In this document: piece by piece, positions 55,530 through 64,000 of the stretch | Numbering within the stretch: position 1 is the first letter of the stretch | Layout: the number at the start of each line of letters is the position of its first letter | Assembly: GCA_003116975.1 (NCBI GenBank) | Contig: BGKB01000195.1 | Span: forward strand, 62,001 to 126,000 | Direction: 5' to 3' | Source of the DNA: Aurantiochytrium sp. KH105 | Taxonomy: Eukaryota; Sar; Bigyra; Thraustochytrida; Thraustochytriidae | DNA: 64,000 nucleotides | Translations under genes and position numbers: made by a program | Notes under the pieces: generated by a model | The model's database searches: none | The model's input: the letters and a program-made list of their open reading frames with translations, nothing else | What the model was told of the DNA's origin: nothing

Positions 55530-57203
55530 ATGCAAGGCACAGGCGAGTGCACCTACGACGAGCTGCCGCGTCGCGCGGCTGCCTCAAGTGCGGCTCGCAG
55601 ACAGACCAAAGCTGGAGGACGAGACATGAAGGTACACTGCGGTACACGCATGTCGCCGCTGCCAAGCGGGGAAACAGAGTTCTCAACGCATATCTCAAAA
55701 TCCGATCTCCGCGAACGTCGATCGCAACGCCTGCAAGAAGAATGCAAATCCAATCTCGAGGCCGATAGTGTTCCTTCTTCTACTTCTTCATCGTGCTCTT
55801 CTGCGTTATCGAAAGAGCTTGCCAGCAAACTTTCCATCCACGCACCATTGGCAGTTCCACACAAGCTTGTCTCTGTAGAGGTCACCGCGTTTTTGGCAGA
55901 AGGCAGTAGCGGACGCGTTGCACTGGCGCGATGGGCTGACGCAGAAAATGATGACAGCGACGAGGATTGTGACGACGACGACAACAATCATCACAAGCAC
56001 AATGCCGATTTCGTCACCGAAGCTGCAAGCCCAGAGCAGGACGATGACGACGAAGATGAAGCAGAGCATTGCACGGACGAGACTGGGGTGCGCTTCAATG
56101 CCAAAGACGCTCTCAAAGCAATTGAACGAGGCGCGATCGGGGCGAGCAGCTCTGGTAAAGCGCCTACAAAATCCGGCGAAGTCAAAGCCCCTGTGCACAA
56201 GAACGCCGTGATGACTTCATCAGAGTCATCAGTGTCCAAAGGAACAATTACTCTAGAGGAAGCTCTGGCCAGGGATGACGCTAAGTACGCCGAGTCGGTC
56301 GCGAGCAATTCTAAAGTGGAGCAGCTGCTCGGCCCGTGTGAGGGCCAAGGGGGGTTGAAAGTCCTACGCCCGAGCACGATCGACAAGACCAAGCCCTTCG
56401 CGCTCAAAATCATTGATCTCAAAAGCGAGGGACTTCTCAGCACAGCTCCCCAGATTCAAGTTGAGATGGAGATCATGCACAAACTCAGCCTCGCGGAGCG
56501 CAAAGTACCGTTCGTCGTGGACTTTCTTTTTGCCAAGACCATCGACACCCGATCATACATTGGTATGGGCGTCTGTTCAGGCGGGGATCTCTTTACTCTG
56601 CTGAGCTATGAAACGCTCAAACCTGCAGAGGTTCTTTTCTACGCTGTCGAGATGGCCCTCGGCATTCAATTTTTGCACGACAACTTCATTATCCACGGTG
56701 ATCTCAAGCCCGAGAACGTGGCACTCGACTCAAATGGCCACGTTCGCCTCATTGACTTTGGTCTCTCTGTACATCTTGACCCGCACAAGGATTTTAATCG
56801 CGCCAACGGCCGTTGCGAGGTGCTCACGCAGTCAGGAACGCTGCCTTACTGCGCACCAGAGATCATGAATCGTAAGCCTCACGGCGTGGAGACGGATTGG
56901 TGGAGCTACGCGGTCATCCTCTTTGAAATGCTCTTTGGCTGCCTGCCATGGTACTCAGAGGATGACCAGGAAACATGCAGTCTCATTTGCGGAGCGCCCC
57001 TTGATCTCCCGACCGATGGAATTGTGGAGCCTCGTAGCTTTGACTTGCTTGAGCGCCTGCTCGTCAAGCGTCGCGAGGACCGCCTGGGATTTGCGAATGG
57101 CTTGGCTGACATCAAGCGTCATCGCTTCTTTAAGCGCGTCGATTGGTCCAAAGCAGTGCAAGAAAAGTACCGCGCTCCGTTCATTTTGGACAATACTCCG
57201 TAA
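55530..57203 (+). CDS. Protein kinase with a ~160-residue acidic/His-rich insert inside the N-lobe
   Basis: 557 residues from the ATG at 55530. After a disordered N terminus the kinase begins near 115 with VTAFLAEGSSGRVALARW (glycine loop 123-130). About 160 residues then interrupt the N-lobe: acidic and Asp/His-rich runs (CDDDDNNHHKHN), Ser-rich linker, and a helical stretch. The beta-3 lysine appears only at K293 in FALKIIDL. The rest is regular: helix C near VEMEIMHKL, catalytic loop HGDLKPEN at 389 (glycine in place of the HRD arginine), DFG at 409-411, APE at 442-444, and an AGC/CaMK-like C-lobe ending HRFFKRVDW. Catalytic residues are present, so activity is likely; the missing HRD arginine suggests activation-loop phosphorylation is not the main switch. 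Confidence 0.85.
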   Translation: MQGTGECTYDELPRRAAASSAARRQTKAGGRDMKVHCGTRMSPLPSGETEFSTHISKSDLRERRSQRLQEECKSNLEADSVPSSTSSSCSSALSKELASKLSIHAPLAVPHKLVSVEVTAFLAEGSSGRVALARWADAENDDSDEDCDDDDNNHHKHNADFVTEAASPEQDDDDEDEAEHCTDETGVRFNAKDALKAIERGAIGASSSGKAPTKSGEVKAPVHKNAVMTSSESSVSKGTITLEEALARDDAKYAESVASNSKVEQLLGPCEGQGGLKVLRPSTIDKTKPFALKIIDLKSEGLLSTAPQIQVEMEIMHKLSLAERKVPFVVDFLFAKTIDTRSYIGMGVCSGGDLFTLLSYETLKPAEVLFYAVEMALGIQFLHDNFIIHGDLKPENVALDSNGHVRLIDFGLSVHLDPHKDFNRANGRCEVLTQSGTLPYCAPEIMNRKPHGVETDWWSYAVILFEMLFGCLPWYSEDDQETCSLICGAPLDLPTDGIVEPRSFDLLERLLVKRREDRLGFANGLADIKRHRFFKRVDWSKAVQEKYRAPFILDNTP

Positions 57204-57580
57204 AATAGAGGCCGCTGACGCGAAGCGAAGCTTGTTTTGGTTGGTGTGCAGGCAGAAACCATGCCTTCAAAGACCACAAAGACCACAGTCCAAGTTACCT
57301 TTTGCGTTGGCATGACCATCCATCTCTCAGCACTCTTTCGATTTTGATTAACATGCGCTATGTTTAGCAACAACATACACACGTTGCCTTGGCGATCACA
57401 GAGCTACGTAAAATATACTTTTGACATTGCTTATTTCGCATCATCCTTGTCTGTCGTGTTTTACTATCCATTCTCCTTCAAGGGTACAATCAGATCAGTA
57501 CCCTTGGTGGTCGCGATAACGACGAGGAGCAAGAGTGAACTGATGGTCTTGCCTGGGAAAGAAAAGAATAAAATGGCCTT
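57204..57580. other. Convergent 3' spacer
   Basis: 377 bases between the ends of the split-lobe kinase (plus) and the ubiquitin protease (minus). A/T-richer than its neighbours, as expected for facing 3' untranslated regions. No gene is seen. Confidence 0.45.
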
Positions 57581-60064
57581 TTACGAGCTCGACGAGGGTG
57601 GGTTGCTACGTCGAGTATAAAAGAGCATGTACGCTTGCGACGCAAGCACGTCCTGTCGTGAGACACGGTACACGAAGACGTCGTCGCACTTGTACCAGCA
57701 CCCATGATGCAAAATGAAGCAAAAGTAGTGTCCACTGTCGATGTTACCCGTGTGCTGAACGACCCCACACAAGTCGTAAAGTTGAGGATTTCTATCGCCG
57801 TCTTCAATTAGCTTGGAAAGATCGAGCCCCGTGTCTGGAAAGACAATGCTCTGATCCGACTTTTGCGCCATCCCTGTTTGCGCGTTTGTCTTGAACCGTT
57901 TAATGTGGAAACAAAGCACGGGCGGCAACGAAGTAAGCCGCAGCCGCTTGGAGCATTTATCCTTGCGTGTTTTGCACTTGCCACACTCAATTGCAGCCAT
58001 GAGCATCTCAGGCGCGAGAAACTTTTCGATCATTGACTCCAGTGTTATCGGTGGCGCAAAAAAGCTCAGGCCGCGCATCAGGACGCCCCCGCGAGCACTC
58101 GGACTCGGGTTCGCATTTGATGTCGAGGTCGTGGGCGCAACTACAATAGGAGCGGAAGCTTTCTTTGTACTCCCGTTCGCCCCACCATTGCACTGTGTGC
58201 CGCTGCCATTCGCCCCCATCGTTTTCGTGGAATCTTTTACTTCAGACGAGGTCGAGCTCGGCGCCACGTTGTCCTCATTGGAGGATTTTACTGGACTTGA
58301 AGGCGGACTCTCGGTTGACTCATCGACATCTTTATCCTTGTCGTCTTCTGCTCGGCCTGCCTGAGCTTGGTCTTTCGATCCTGATTCTTTAGTGCCAGCA
58401 CCACTTGCGCTCTCAGTGTCTTGTTCGGTCGGGCAGTCAAGAGATATGTCGAGGAAAGGTTCGAAGGACTTGGACACCTCGCCGCATGCGCTGCATTGTA
58501 TCTGGGAGCAAAGAATACCACCAAATGTCCCGTGCATAACGCAGTCGCACAGCTCTCGCGTTCCATCCCTGCGAATTCGGACGACGTCATTGTCCGGTTT
58601 TCCAGAAGCGGAGTGAGCACTGTTCACCACAAAGCTGAAAAACTCGTGAGCGTCCTGCTGCATGTAGCCCGATAGCCAGGGTGCATGCTGCCACGTGCTG
58701 TACAAAAAGTGGTTTAGCAGGATGGGCTGCGTCATGAGCGTTCCGCAATACATGTCCTTGATCATGGCTTCGAGCTCGCAGCCAATGCAGCCCAGTGCAA
58801 TTTTAGGATCAAGCGATGCGGGAAGGCCCGTGGCAGCAGCAGGACCTGCGTCGCCACCGTTGGTAGTGCTCGGGGCCGCCGCAAAGCTGGGAAGATCGAG
58901 CCCTACCGACGTCGAACTCGAATCAACCGCATCAGAGCTCTCGTTGCGCTTTTGTGTGATTTCGGCGTAGGAACTCCACGGCCGTAACCACGTTATTCCA
59001 TAGCGAGCGAGGAATACCCCATCGCGTTCCTGTGCCCACGTGCGAAGAACATTGACAGGCTTCTTTCGACGCTTCGAGCGCGAGGGCGCCTTGCGACTCT
59101 GCGGAGCATTTCGTTTGCCTGTTTTGCTGGTTGTTGGTTCATTTTTGGTGTCAATTTTCTCCTCGCGAGCGGCCTTGGCCTTGGCCTCGAGCTCATCCCG
59201 CGCGCGAGACAGAACGGCGTGCAACGTGCGGTCGAGTGTTTGGCATTCTGGACTGTTACGAATAGCTCGCGCCACGCTGCAAATGGAGTTGTGCTCGTCA
59301 GACAAAAAGTAATCGCGGACATTCGGTTGCTGCGCCAAGACTTGGAGAACAGAATTCATGTAGCATGTGTTACCCAGGTTGCACATGCCCCGAAGTCCGA
59401 GACCTGGCTCGAGAACGCGAAAGCGTCCGCGATTGCCGGAACTTAGAAGCGCGTGGCAACGCGCGGCGTCAAAGTCGACGTGATAGACGATATCCCCGCA
59501 TGCCGCACAATACACTTGTAAGAGGTCCAGATCAGCCGCGAGGACAGTGCCTGCTGGGCACTTAGGACAGCAAAGGCTTTGGTCGCCTTTGGATGGGATG
59601 TCGGAGTTGCACCGCAAGCACCGAAGTCGTGGACCTGAGGTGTTTTTGTGGATAGAGGGAAACATCTCTTGCAACGTAGCATTTTCCGGGGGCTGCACGG
59701 GGTCATGTGTTTCTGCATGCAACGCCTCCTTGGGCTCAAAGGCCTGCGGTCCAGACGTGTCGACCGTGCGCCCCCATTGGCGCGATTCCGCGAGACAGGT
59801 TGACCAAAAATTGCTCAGCTCCACAACCTCGAAACCCTCTGCTGCAGCACCAATGTGCTCACACACAAAGGCGCCATTGTGGCCATAGCGTGGCTTGCTG
59901 TGTCCGTCTGTCCCATTTTTCGTCTTTCCGTTATTGCCACCGCTGTTGCTGTTGTTGCTGCTGCTGCTGCAACCGGTCTTGGTGTCGGTGGGCTTACCAG
60001 AGTTTGCGCCGGAGGTGGCTGTCTTTTTGTTGCCTTCCCGTTGCTGCGTTTTGGCGCACGCCAT
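57581..60064 (-). CDS. Ubiquitin-specific protease, USP22/Ubp8-like
   Basis: 827 residues. A Gly/Ser/Asn-rich N terminus leads to a cysteine-rich zinc-finger region at about 63-205 (CEH at 68-70, CLRCNSD, CCPKCP, CAACGD). The USP domain begins at 221 with GLRGMCNLGNTCYMN: nucleophile C234, then YMQQDAHEFF, HGTFGGILCSQIQC, and the catalytic H779 in GNIDSGHY with D794/D795 in KCDDVFVY. GLRG...LGNTC...RDYFLSDEH plus the upstream zinc finger match USP22/USP51/Ubp8, the SAGA subunit that removes ubiquitin from histone H2B. A long Ser/Lys/Asp-rich insert (about 555-665) divides the fold between the zinc-ribbon half and the C-terminal half, as often seen in USPs. Partners of a SAGA DUB module are not in this window. 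Confidence 0.9.
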   Translation of the reverse strand: MACAKTQQREGNKKTATSGANSGKPTDTKTGCSSSSNNSNSGGNNGKTKNGTDGHSKPRYGHNGAFVCEHIGAAAEGFEVVELSNFWSTCLAESRQWGRTVDTSGPQAFEPKEALHAETHDPVQPPENATLQEMFPSIHKNTSGPRLRCLRCNSDIPSKGDQSLCCPKCPAGTVLAADLDLLQVYCAACGDIVYHVDFDAARCHALLSSGNRGRFRVLEPGLGLRGMCNLGNTCYMNSVLQVLAQQPNVRDYFLSDEHNSICSVARAIRNSPECQTLDRTLHAVLSRARDELEAKAKAAREEKIDTKNEPTTSKTGKRNAPQSRKAPSRSKRRKKPVNVLRTWAQERDGVFLARYGITWLRPWSSYAEITQKRNESSDAVDSSSTSVGLDLPSFAAAPSTTNGGDAGPAAATGLPASLDPKIALGCIGCELEAMIKDMYCGTLMTQPILLNHFLYSTWQHAPWLSGYMQQDAHEFFSFVVNSAHSASGKPDNDVVRIRRDGTRELCDCVMHGTFGGILCSQIQCSACGEVSKSFEPFLDISLDCPTEQDTESASGAGTKESGSKDQAQAGRAEDDKDKDVDESTESPPSSPVKSSNEDNVAPSSTSSEVKDSTKTMGANGSGTQCNGGANGSTKKASAPIVVAPTTSTSNANPSPSARGGVLMRGLSFFAPPITLESMIEKFLAPEMLMAAIECGKCKTRKDKCSKRLRLTSLPPVLCFHIKRFKTNAQTGMAQKSDQSIVFPDTGLDLSKLIEDGDRNPQLYDLCGVVQHTGNIDSGHYFCFILHHGCWYKCDDVFVYRVSRQDVLASQAYMLFYTRRSNPPSSSS

Positions 60065-61168
60065 CTTGTCTGCACCGTGCCACCTTTTGCAGCTTCTCGC
60101 GGCGCAGGCACGTCAGCGCCTCCCGTCCCTTCCGAGTCTCCGCGCAGGATCAAGGCGAACGCGCCGGCGAGCGAGGTCGTCAACTTTGTGGAGCTCGCTT
60201 GCTTGGGCTGTGGCACTCTGTCAATCAACGCGCACACTGCTCGCTGCCTGCTACGACTGCGCCTCCTACTGCTTGCTCCACTCTGCGTCGCGACGTCTGC
60301 CGCTCCCGGCCCGGGAGCGGTGGGAGGGGGCTTCGCCCTGCCCTCCCGGCCGATCTCCGCCCGCGCCTGCGCCCGTGCGGCGGCCCGGCGCGACAAGAGA
60401 CAGCGATCGGAGATTGCTTTCGCATTTCGGTGGCGATCAACGTAGGCTTGTATAAGGCGATGATGGGAGACTCTTGTTCGCGTTAGTCACCTGGGCTAGG
60501 CCGAGGCCTACTTGATGGACTTTTGCTCCTGGCGAAAAGACCTCCAAGATGAGGTGTTTGGCATTGCTCGACACGCGAAATGATACGAAGGTGGGAAAAA
60601 GCTTGAGAGTCTGCTTCGGTGGCCAAGGGCCAGAGAGCTGTCGAGCATTCATCATTGTGGCAGAGATTGATACGCACGATGGGATGTCGGTCTCCTTGTT
60701 CGTGGTCATGCGGGAAAAAATCGAGACAGCTTGCTCAGCAACATGCAGAAAAGGGCACGCGTACGAATCGTGACAGCGCTGTGCCGCGAACAAGTTTTCA
60801 AGAGCGGAATAAAACATATTTTCTCAGAAAATGAAATGAAGGAATGCCATCATTACCTACTACCTATACATGATCCGGCTTGCAAGATTTGAAAGATGTT
60901 TGGAGTACACGCAACTCGGCAAAGAGCGGTCGCTGTTTTACAAAAAGCAGACACATGCATCGATCGTCAAATTGAGTGCATCGCCAAAAATGACGTTGCT
61001 TGATTCCGGCAGGCTAGAATGGCACGCGACGCAAATACCGGTGATAAGGATCACCATCATCTCGTCGTCCATTGTCCTCTAAACGCGAATATTGGTGTAA
61101 GAGAGTACAATTTTGTGTTGCAGCAAATACTTTTCCTTTCATCTTTGAATCCCCATTTTTGCCGGCAA
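60065..61168. other. 1.1-kb spacer upstream of the ubiquitin protease
   Basis: Between two minus-strand genes. The first 400 bases are GC-rich promoter/leader of the protease. A possible small gene at 60437-60817 minus is listed separately. From 60800 to 61160 the DNA is A/T-rich and looks like the 3' region of the PAP2 gene. Confidence 0.4.
60437..60817 (-). CDS. Possible small protein or exon, no recognised family
   Basis: A 126-codon frame from a true ATG at 60817. Codon choice (CTC, GTC, ATC, AAG) is like that of the neighbouring genes, and the peptide is not low-complexity (LKLFPTFVSFRV, KHLILEVFSPGAKVHQ). A GTGACT donor-like site follows GLGLAQ near the end, so it could be the first exon of a gene or a 5' exon of the protease gene downstream on the same strand. 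No domain is recognised, and the opposite strand also has open frames. Confidence 0.3.
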   Translation of the reverse strand: MFYSALENLFAAQRCHDSYACPFLHVAEQAVSIFSRMTTNKETDIPSCVSISATMMNARQLSGPWPPKQTLKLFPTFVSFRVSSNAKHLILEVFSPGAKVHQVGLGLAQVTNANKSLPSSPYTSLR

Positions 61169-61741
61169 TCACGCGAAAGATTCCCAAACACGGAGCGCAA
61201 GCATGCCATTAAAGACGCCCAGGACGCCACCGAGGATAATTTGATTTACAGTGTGGGCAGGGCGTGGCGTGCCATTCACATGAACCGTGAAGATGCCGCC
61301 ATATCGGGTCCTCGAAATCGCCGTGAGCGCTGCCAACGCCACAATGGAGATCGCAGACGACAAGCTCGAAAAGATCCCGCGCGAAGGGTCGCGGAACACA
61401 GCATGAAGAAAAACGACCGCCGCAAACCATGCCGTCTGCGCATGTCCGCTAGGCATGCCCGAGGTCGTGCTCACCTTGGGCTGATGACTCGGGTAAATCC
61501 CGGTGTCCATGGCACCGGCGGGGCGCTTGATCCACACCGTGTCCTTGCCAAAGATCCCCTTGCAGGCTGCCTTGGCGGCATGGTTGCTCACCTCGTTTAG
61601 CACGAGCCCCACGAGGAGCGCGAGCGCCTCGCCGCTGGCAAAGACCGCCGCGTACGCCGCCGTGCCCACGTACAGCGTGTACGGCAGCGTGCGCACTACG
61701 TTGCTCGGCAGCGCCCGCGCGTCGCTGGCCTCGGTGGACAT
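61169..61741 (-). CDS. PAP2-superfamily membrane phosphatase, dolichyldiphosphatase-like
   Basis: 190 residues with about four hydrophobic segments. The PAP2 motifs are present: K66...RP at 73-74 (KDTVWIKRP), PSGH at 97-100 with catalytic H100, and a third motif starting SR at 143-144. The downstream histidine H163 lies in HTVNQIILGGVLG, which resembles the HTxxQ motif of dolichyldiphosphatase, an ER enzyme that recycles dolichyl pyrophosphate after N-glycosylation. The spacing between the motif-3 arginine and H163 is about 12 residues longer than usual, because of VHVNGTPRPA. The substrate assignment is therefore tentative, and another lipid phosphate could be used. Confidence 0.8.
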   Translation of the reverse strand: MSTEASDARALPSNVVRTLPYTLYVGTAAYAAVFASGEALALLVGLVLNEVSNHAAKAACKGIFGKDTVWIKRPAGAMDTGIYPSHQPKVSTTSGMPSGHAQTAWFAAVVFLHAVFRDPSRGIFSSLSSAISIVALAALTAISRTRYGGIFTVHVNGTPRPAHTVNQIILGGVLGVFNGMLALRVWESFA

Positions 61742-62986
61742 GCTGCGACGTCGCTGCTGTTCCCAGTCCTGCTGCCGTCAATTCTGCTCGCGCTTGTCCT
61801 GGTGCTGACGCTGTTGACCTTCTGCTGGTCCCTGTGCTCCTGCTGCACCGGCTGGTACTGGTTCTCGCTGCCGCTGACGCTCTGCTGCTCTTGCCTTCGC
61901 TCTGTCCACAACCAAAGCACGCAGAGCAAAAGCAAGAAAGCTCGCGGACGATGTCTGAGCCGAGCTAGCTGACAACCGAAGCGCTCTCGGTCTCCGTGGT
62001 CGCGCTGCTGCTCGACCCCGTTCCTGTTTCTGCTTTTCCTGCTTCTGCCGACTTCTGCTTCTGCTTTTGCTTTTGCTTTTGCTCGAAAGCATGCAAAGCA
62101 AAAGCAAGAAAGCTCGCGGACGATGTCTGAGCCGAGCTAGCTGACAACCGAAGCGCTCTCGGTCTCCGTGGTCGCGCTGCTGCTCGACCCCGTTCCTGTT
62201 TCTGCTTTTCCTGCTTCTGCCGACTTCTGCTTCTGCTTTTGCTTTTGCTTTTGCTCGAAAGCATGCAAAGCAAAAGCAAGAAAGCTCGCGGACGATGTCT
62301 GAGCCGAGCTAGCTGACAACCGAAGCGCTCTCGGTCTCCGTGATCGCGCTGCTTCTCGACTTCGATCTGCTTCTGCTTTTGCTTTTGCTTCTGCTTTTGA
62401 GAAAGCTCGCTCGCGGACGATGTCTGAGCCGAGCTAGCTGCCAAGCAAGGCGCTCTCGGTCTCCGTAGTCTCGCTGCTCCTCGTCTCCGCTCCTGCTCCT
62501 GCTCCTGCTTCTTCTACTTTGCTTTTGCTTTTGCTTCTGCTTCTTCTGCTTTTGCTCGTGCTCGTCAATGGCAGCGGCGCTGCAGAGCAAGAGCGAGCAA
62601 GAGCTAGCGAGCAGCTCGCGGAGGGAGCTTTGCTTCGCTTCCGCTTTTCCTGCTCCTGCTTTGGCTGCTCTTGCTTTCGCTCCTGCTCGTCGACAGCGAC
62701 GCTGCGCAGCAGGAGCTAAAAAGGCAGGACGGGCACAACCCCGGGCAGAACCCCAGCCAGCCCTGGCGCGCGACGCGGCCGCCGAGCGGACCTCGCGGCG
62801 CGCCCCGGCGGCGGCGGCGCGCGGGCCGGCCGCTGTCTGAGCGGCGCGCGGTCGCCCGAGGACGACGGCGCGCGGAATCGGGGCCATCGCGGTGGACCTG
62901 CACGACGAGGCCCACCACGAAGGAAGGCGAGACCAACGAGGAGGAGGAGGAGGAGGAGGCTGAGGAGGGAGGAGGACCCCGACGGC
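61742..62986. promoter_or_regulatory. Divergent spacer built largely of tandem repeats
   Basis: 1.2 kb between the start codons of the PAP2 phosphatase (minus) and the methyltransferase (plus). The left half is a 172-base tandem repeat, the middle is rich in TTTTGC/CTCCTG hexamers, and the right half is GC-rich with a GGA run just before the start codon. Long open frames on both strands shift phase from repeat to repeat and are not genes. Confidence 0.5.
61939..62470. repeat. 172-base tandem repeat, two full copies plus diverged partial copies
   Basis: The segment beginning AGCTCGCGGACGATGTCTGA starts at 61939, 62111 and 62283 (exact spacing 172), with a fourth, diverged start near 62407. 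Each full unit contains a hexamer run of TTTTGC/TTCTGC type. Copies 1 and 2 are almost identical. The period is not a multiple of three, so no single protein frame runs through it. Confidence 0.92.
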
Positions 62987-64000
62987 ATGGACACTAAGAA
63001 CCCTCGCGAGGCGGAGGACCGGACGAGGTGCGGCAGCGATGGCCACGAGCACGACCGGCGCCAGCAACACCAAGACCATCACCACCACCACCAGCAACAC
63101 CTCAATGACCGTAACAATCAAAGCGACCATGGCCTCGCGGAAAGGTCGTGGCAGCGGAGACGTCGTCAGCAGCGGGAACATGAGCACCACCGGAGCGAGG
63201 GCGGAGAGGATGACCATTTAGACAATGATCGACGTGCGAAAAAGCGTCGTGATCTCGCTCAAGAGTGTAACCGAGATGACGAGGAGGATGAGAATCTCAC
63301 AATGGGGTCTTCCGCCGCACGTCGGAACAGCTCGTTCGGCGATGATAGCGACGATGAAGGGGAGGGTAGCAGTCAGCACAGAGCGCACAATACAGCTCGC
63401 CGTGAGGAAGAGAACATAGACGAGGACAATTATGACAACCATCACTATCATCATCATCACCATCATGAAGACCAAGACAGTGACGAGGAAAATAAGGACT
63501 TTGACGAGGAAAGTCATCATCATCATCATCATCATCATCACGATGACGACGAAGACGATGACTATGACGACCACGAGCACGAGCACCACGGACATAGTCA
63601 TGGAGATCACCACCATCACGACTCGAGCGCGATGGAAGTGCAGATTCGGCCGGGCGTCACAAAACATGTCATGTGCGTGCGCCATGATCTAGGAGATGAT
63701 TGTACCTGTCCGAGCTGTACTCACACTGAGACCGACAACAAGAAATTCTGGGACAAACTGTACTCACTCAACGCCGAGCAAGACACAGACTCGGAATACT
63801 TGCTGGCATACGAGTCACTCGCGTCGGCGCTTGCAAAACAGATGATCGTGGAAACAGGCCGCGGTACTCCAAGTGAAGCCCGCGTCCTTCTCCCTGGATG
63901 CGGAGACTCCCGATTTAGCGTCAGCATGTATCAGGCTACCGTCTTCAAGCATATCACCAATACCGATATCTCAGAGGTAGCCATCAAGATGCAGGACAAG
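62987..64000 (+). CDS. His-rich class I methyltransferase (METTL13/EEF1AKMT4-like), 3' end outside window
   Basis: A 338-codon frame without a stop from the ATG at 62987 to the window edge; an in-frame TGA just upstream fixes the start. Residues 1-215 are low-complexity: His, Asp, Glu, Arg and Gln-rich, with runs of five to nine histidines (177-185 the longest) alternating with acidic blocks. A CTCPSC cysteine cluster follows at about 240. The folded part begins with KKFWDKLYSL and EYLLAYESLASAL, then motif I as VLLPGCGDSRFSVSMYQ and TNTDISEVAIKMQ. This order is that of the lysine methyltransferases related to METTL13, EEF1AKMT4 and CSKMT. The rest of the SAM fold lies beyond 64000. The His/Asp-rich tail may bind metal ions. 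Confidence 0.85.
   Translation, partial: MDTKNPREAEDRTRCGSDGHEHDRRQQHQDHHHHHQQHLNDRNNQSDHGLAERSWQRRRRQQREHEHHRSEGGEDDHLDNDRRAKKRRDLAQECNRDDEEDENLTMGSSAARRNSSFGDDSDDEGEGSSQHRAHNTARREEENIDEDNYDNHHYHHHHHHEDQDSDEENKDFDEESHHHHHHHHHDDDEDDDYDDHEHEHHGHSHGDHHHHDSSAMEVQIRPGVTKHVMCVRHDLGDDCTCPSCTHTETDNKKFWDKLYSLNAEQDTDSEYLLAYESLASALAKQMIVETGRGTPSEARVLLPGCGDSRFSVSMYQATVFKHITNTDISEVAIKMQDK

Noticed and set aside
61778..63217. Lys/Gln/Ser-rich minus-strand frames across the 172-base repeats, including a 302-codon frame
   Set aside because: The repeat period is not divisible by three, so each copy is read in another phase; the right half is the shadow of the His-rich methyltransferase gene.
1..64000. tRNA, rRNA, snRNA, CRISPR and transposon genes
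   Set aside because: Searching by eye for T-arm (GTTCGA...) and rRNA/snRNA core motifs, direct-repeat spacer arrays and reverse-transcriptase or transposase motifs gave nothing that stands up. A covariance-model and repeat-library search would be needed to exclude them.

Overview
This window is nuclear DNA of a GC-rich, gene-dense unicellular eukaryote. It has long, mostly intronless genes, GC-rich third codon positions and arginine-rich mitochondrial presequences. Its eukaryote-specific families include soluble adenylyl cyclase, a PKG-like kinase, a SAGA-type ubiquitin protease, the ciliary transition-zone protein TMEM107, the autophagy factor PHAF1 and p32/MAM33. The combination best fits a flagellate-stage protist such as a stramenopile of the thraustochytrid kind. 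That placement is inference; no rRNA or other marker gene is present. At least two genes carry one short GT-AG intron each (MAM33-like and TMEM107-like).

Layout: 1-772, possible edge of a minus-strand gene and spacer; 1.0-2.6 kb threonine synthase; 2.8-3.05 kb a TTTGC satellite; 3.1-8.3 kb an aleurain/cathepsin H-like protease, a family 49-type glycosyltransferase, an LYR protein and MAM33; 9.0-16.4 kb three signalling genes (a predicted myristoylated EF-hand coiled-coil protein, a PH-like/protein kinase, and a WD40-Roc-COR-TIR protein); 18.1-29.1 kb PHAF1, a 1585-residue coiled-coil protein, a tail-anchored TPR protein and a GPR180/TMEM145-like seven-helix receptor; 29.4-33.6 kb a soluble adenylyl cyclase; 33.6-42.7 kb a 9-kb stretch without a convincing gene, packed with short tandem repeats; 42.7-52.9 kb an ARM-repeat protein, TMEM107, a two-CNB AGC kinase, a DUF4804-type protein and a membrane-anchored P-loop ATPase; 55.5-61.7 kb a kinase with a split N-lobe, a USP22-like protease and a PAP2 phosphatase; 62.99-64.0 kb the start of a His-rich class I methyltransferase that runs off the edge.

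The genes do not form an operon. Several are arranged head to head across GC- and repeat-rich spacers that probably act as shared promoters. Functionally the window is rich in signalling: a cyclic-nucleotide producer (sAC-like) and a cyclic-nucleotide-gated kinase whose nucleotide pockets look cAMP-like, two further unusual kinases, and three proteins with N-terminal MG motifs compatible with myristoylation. The most unusual protein is the WD40-Roc-COR-TIR fusion, which has the logic of an innate-immune or cell-death switch: a seven-blade sensor, a GTPase and a TIR domain with a candidate NADase glutamate.
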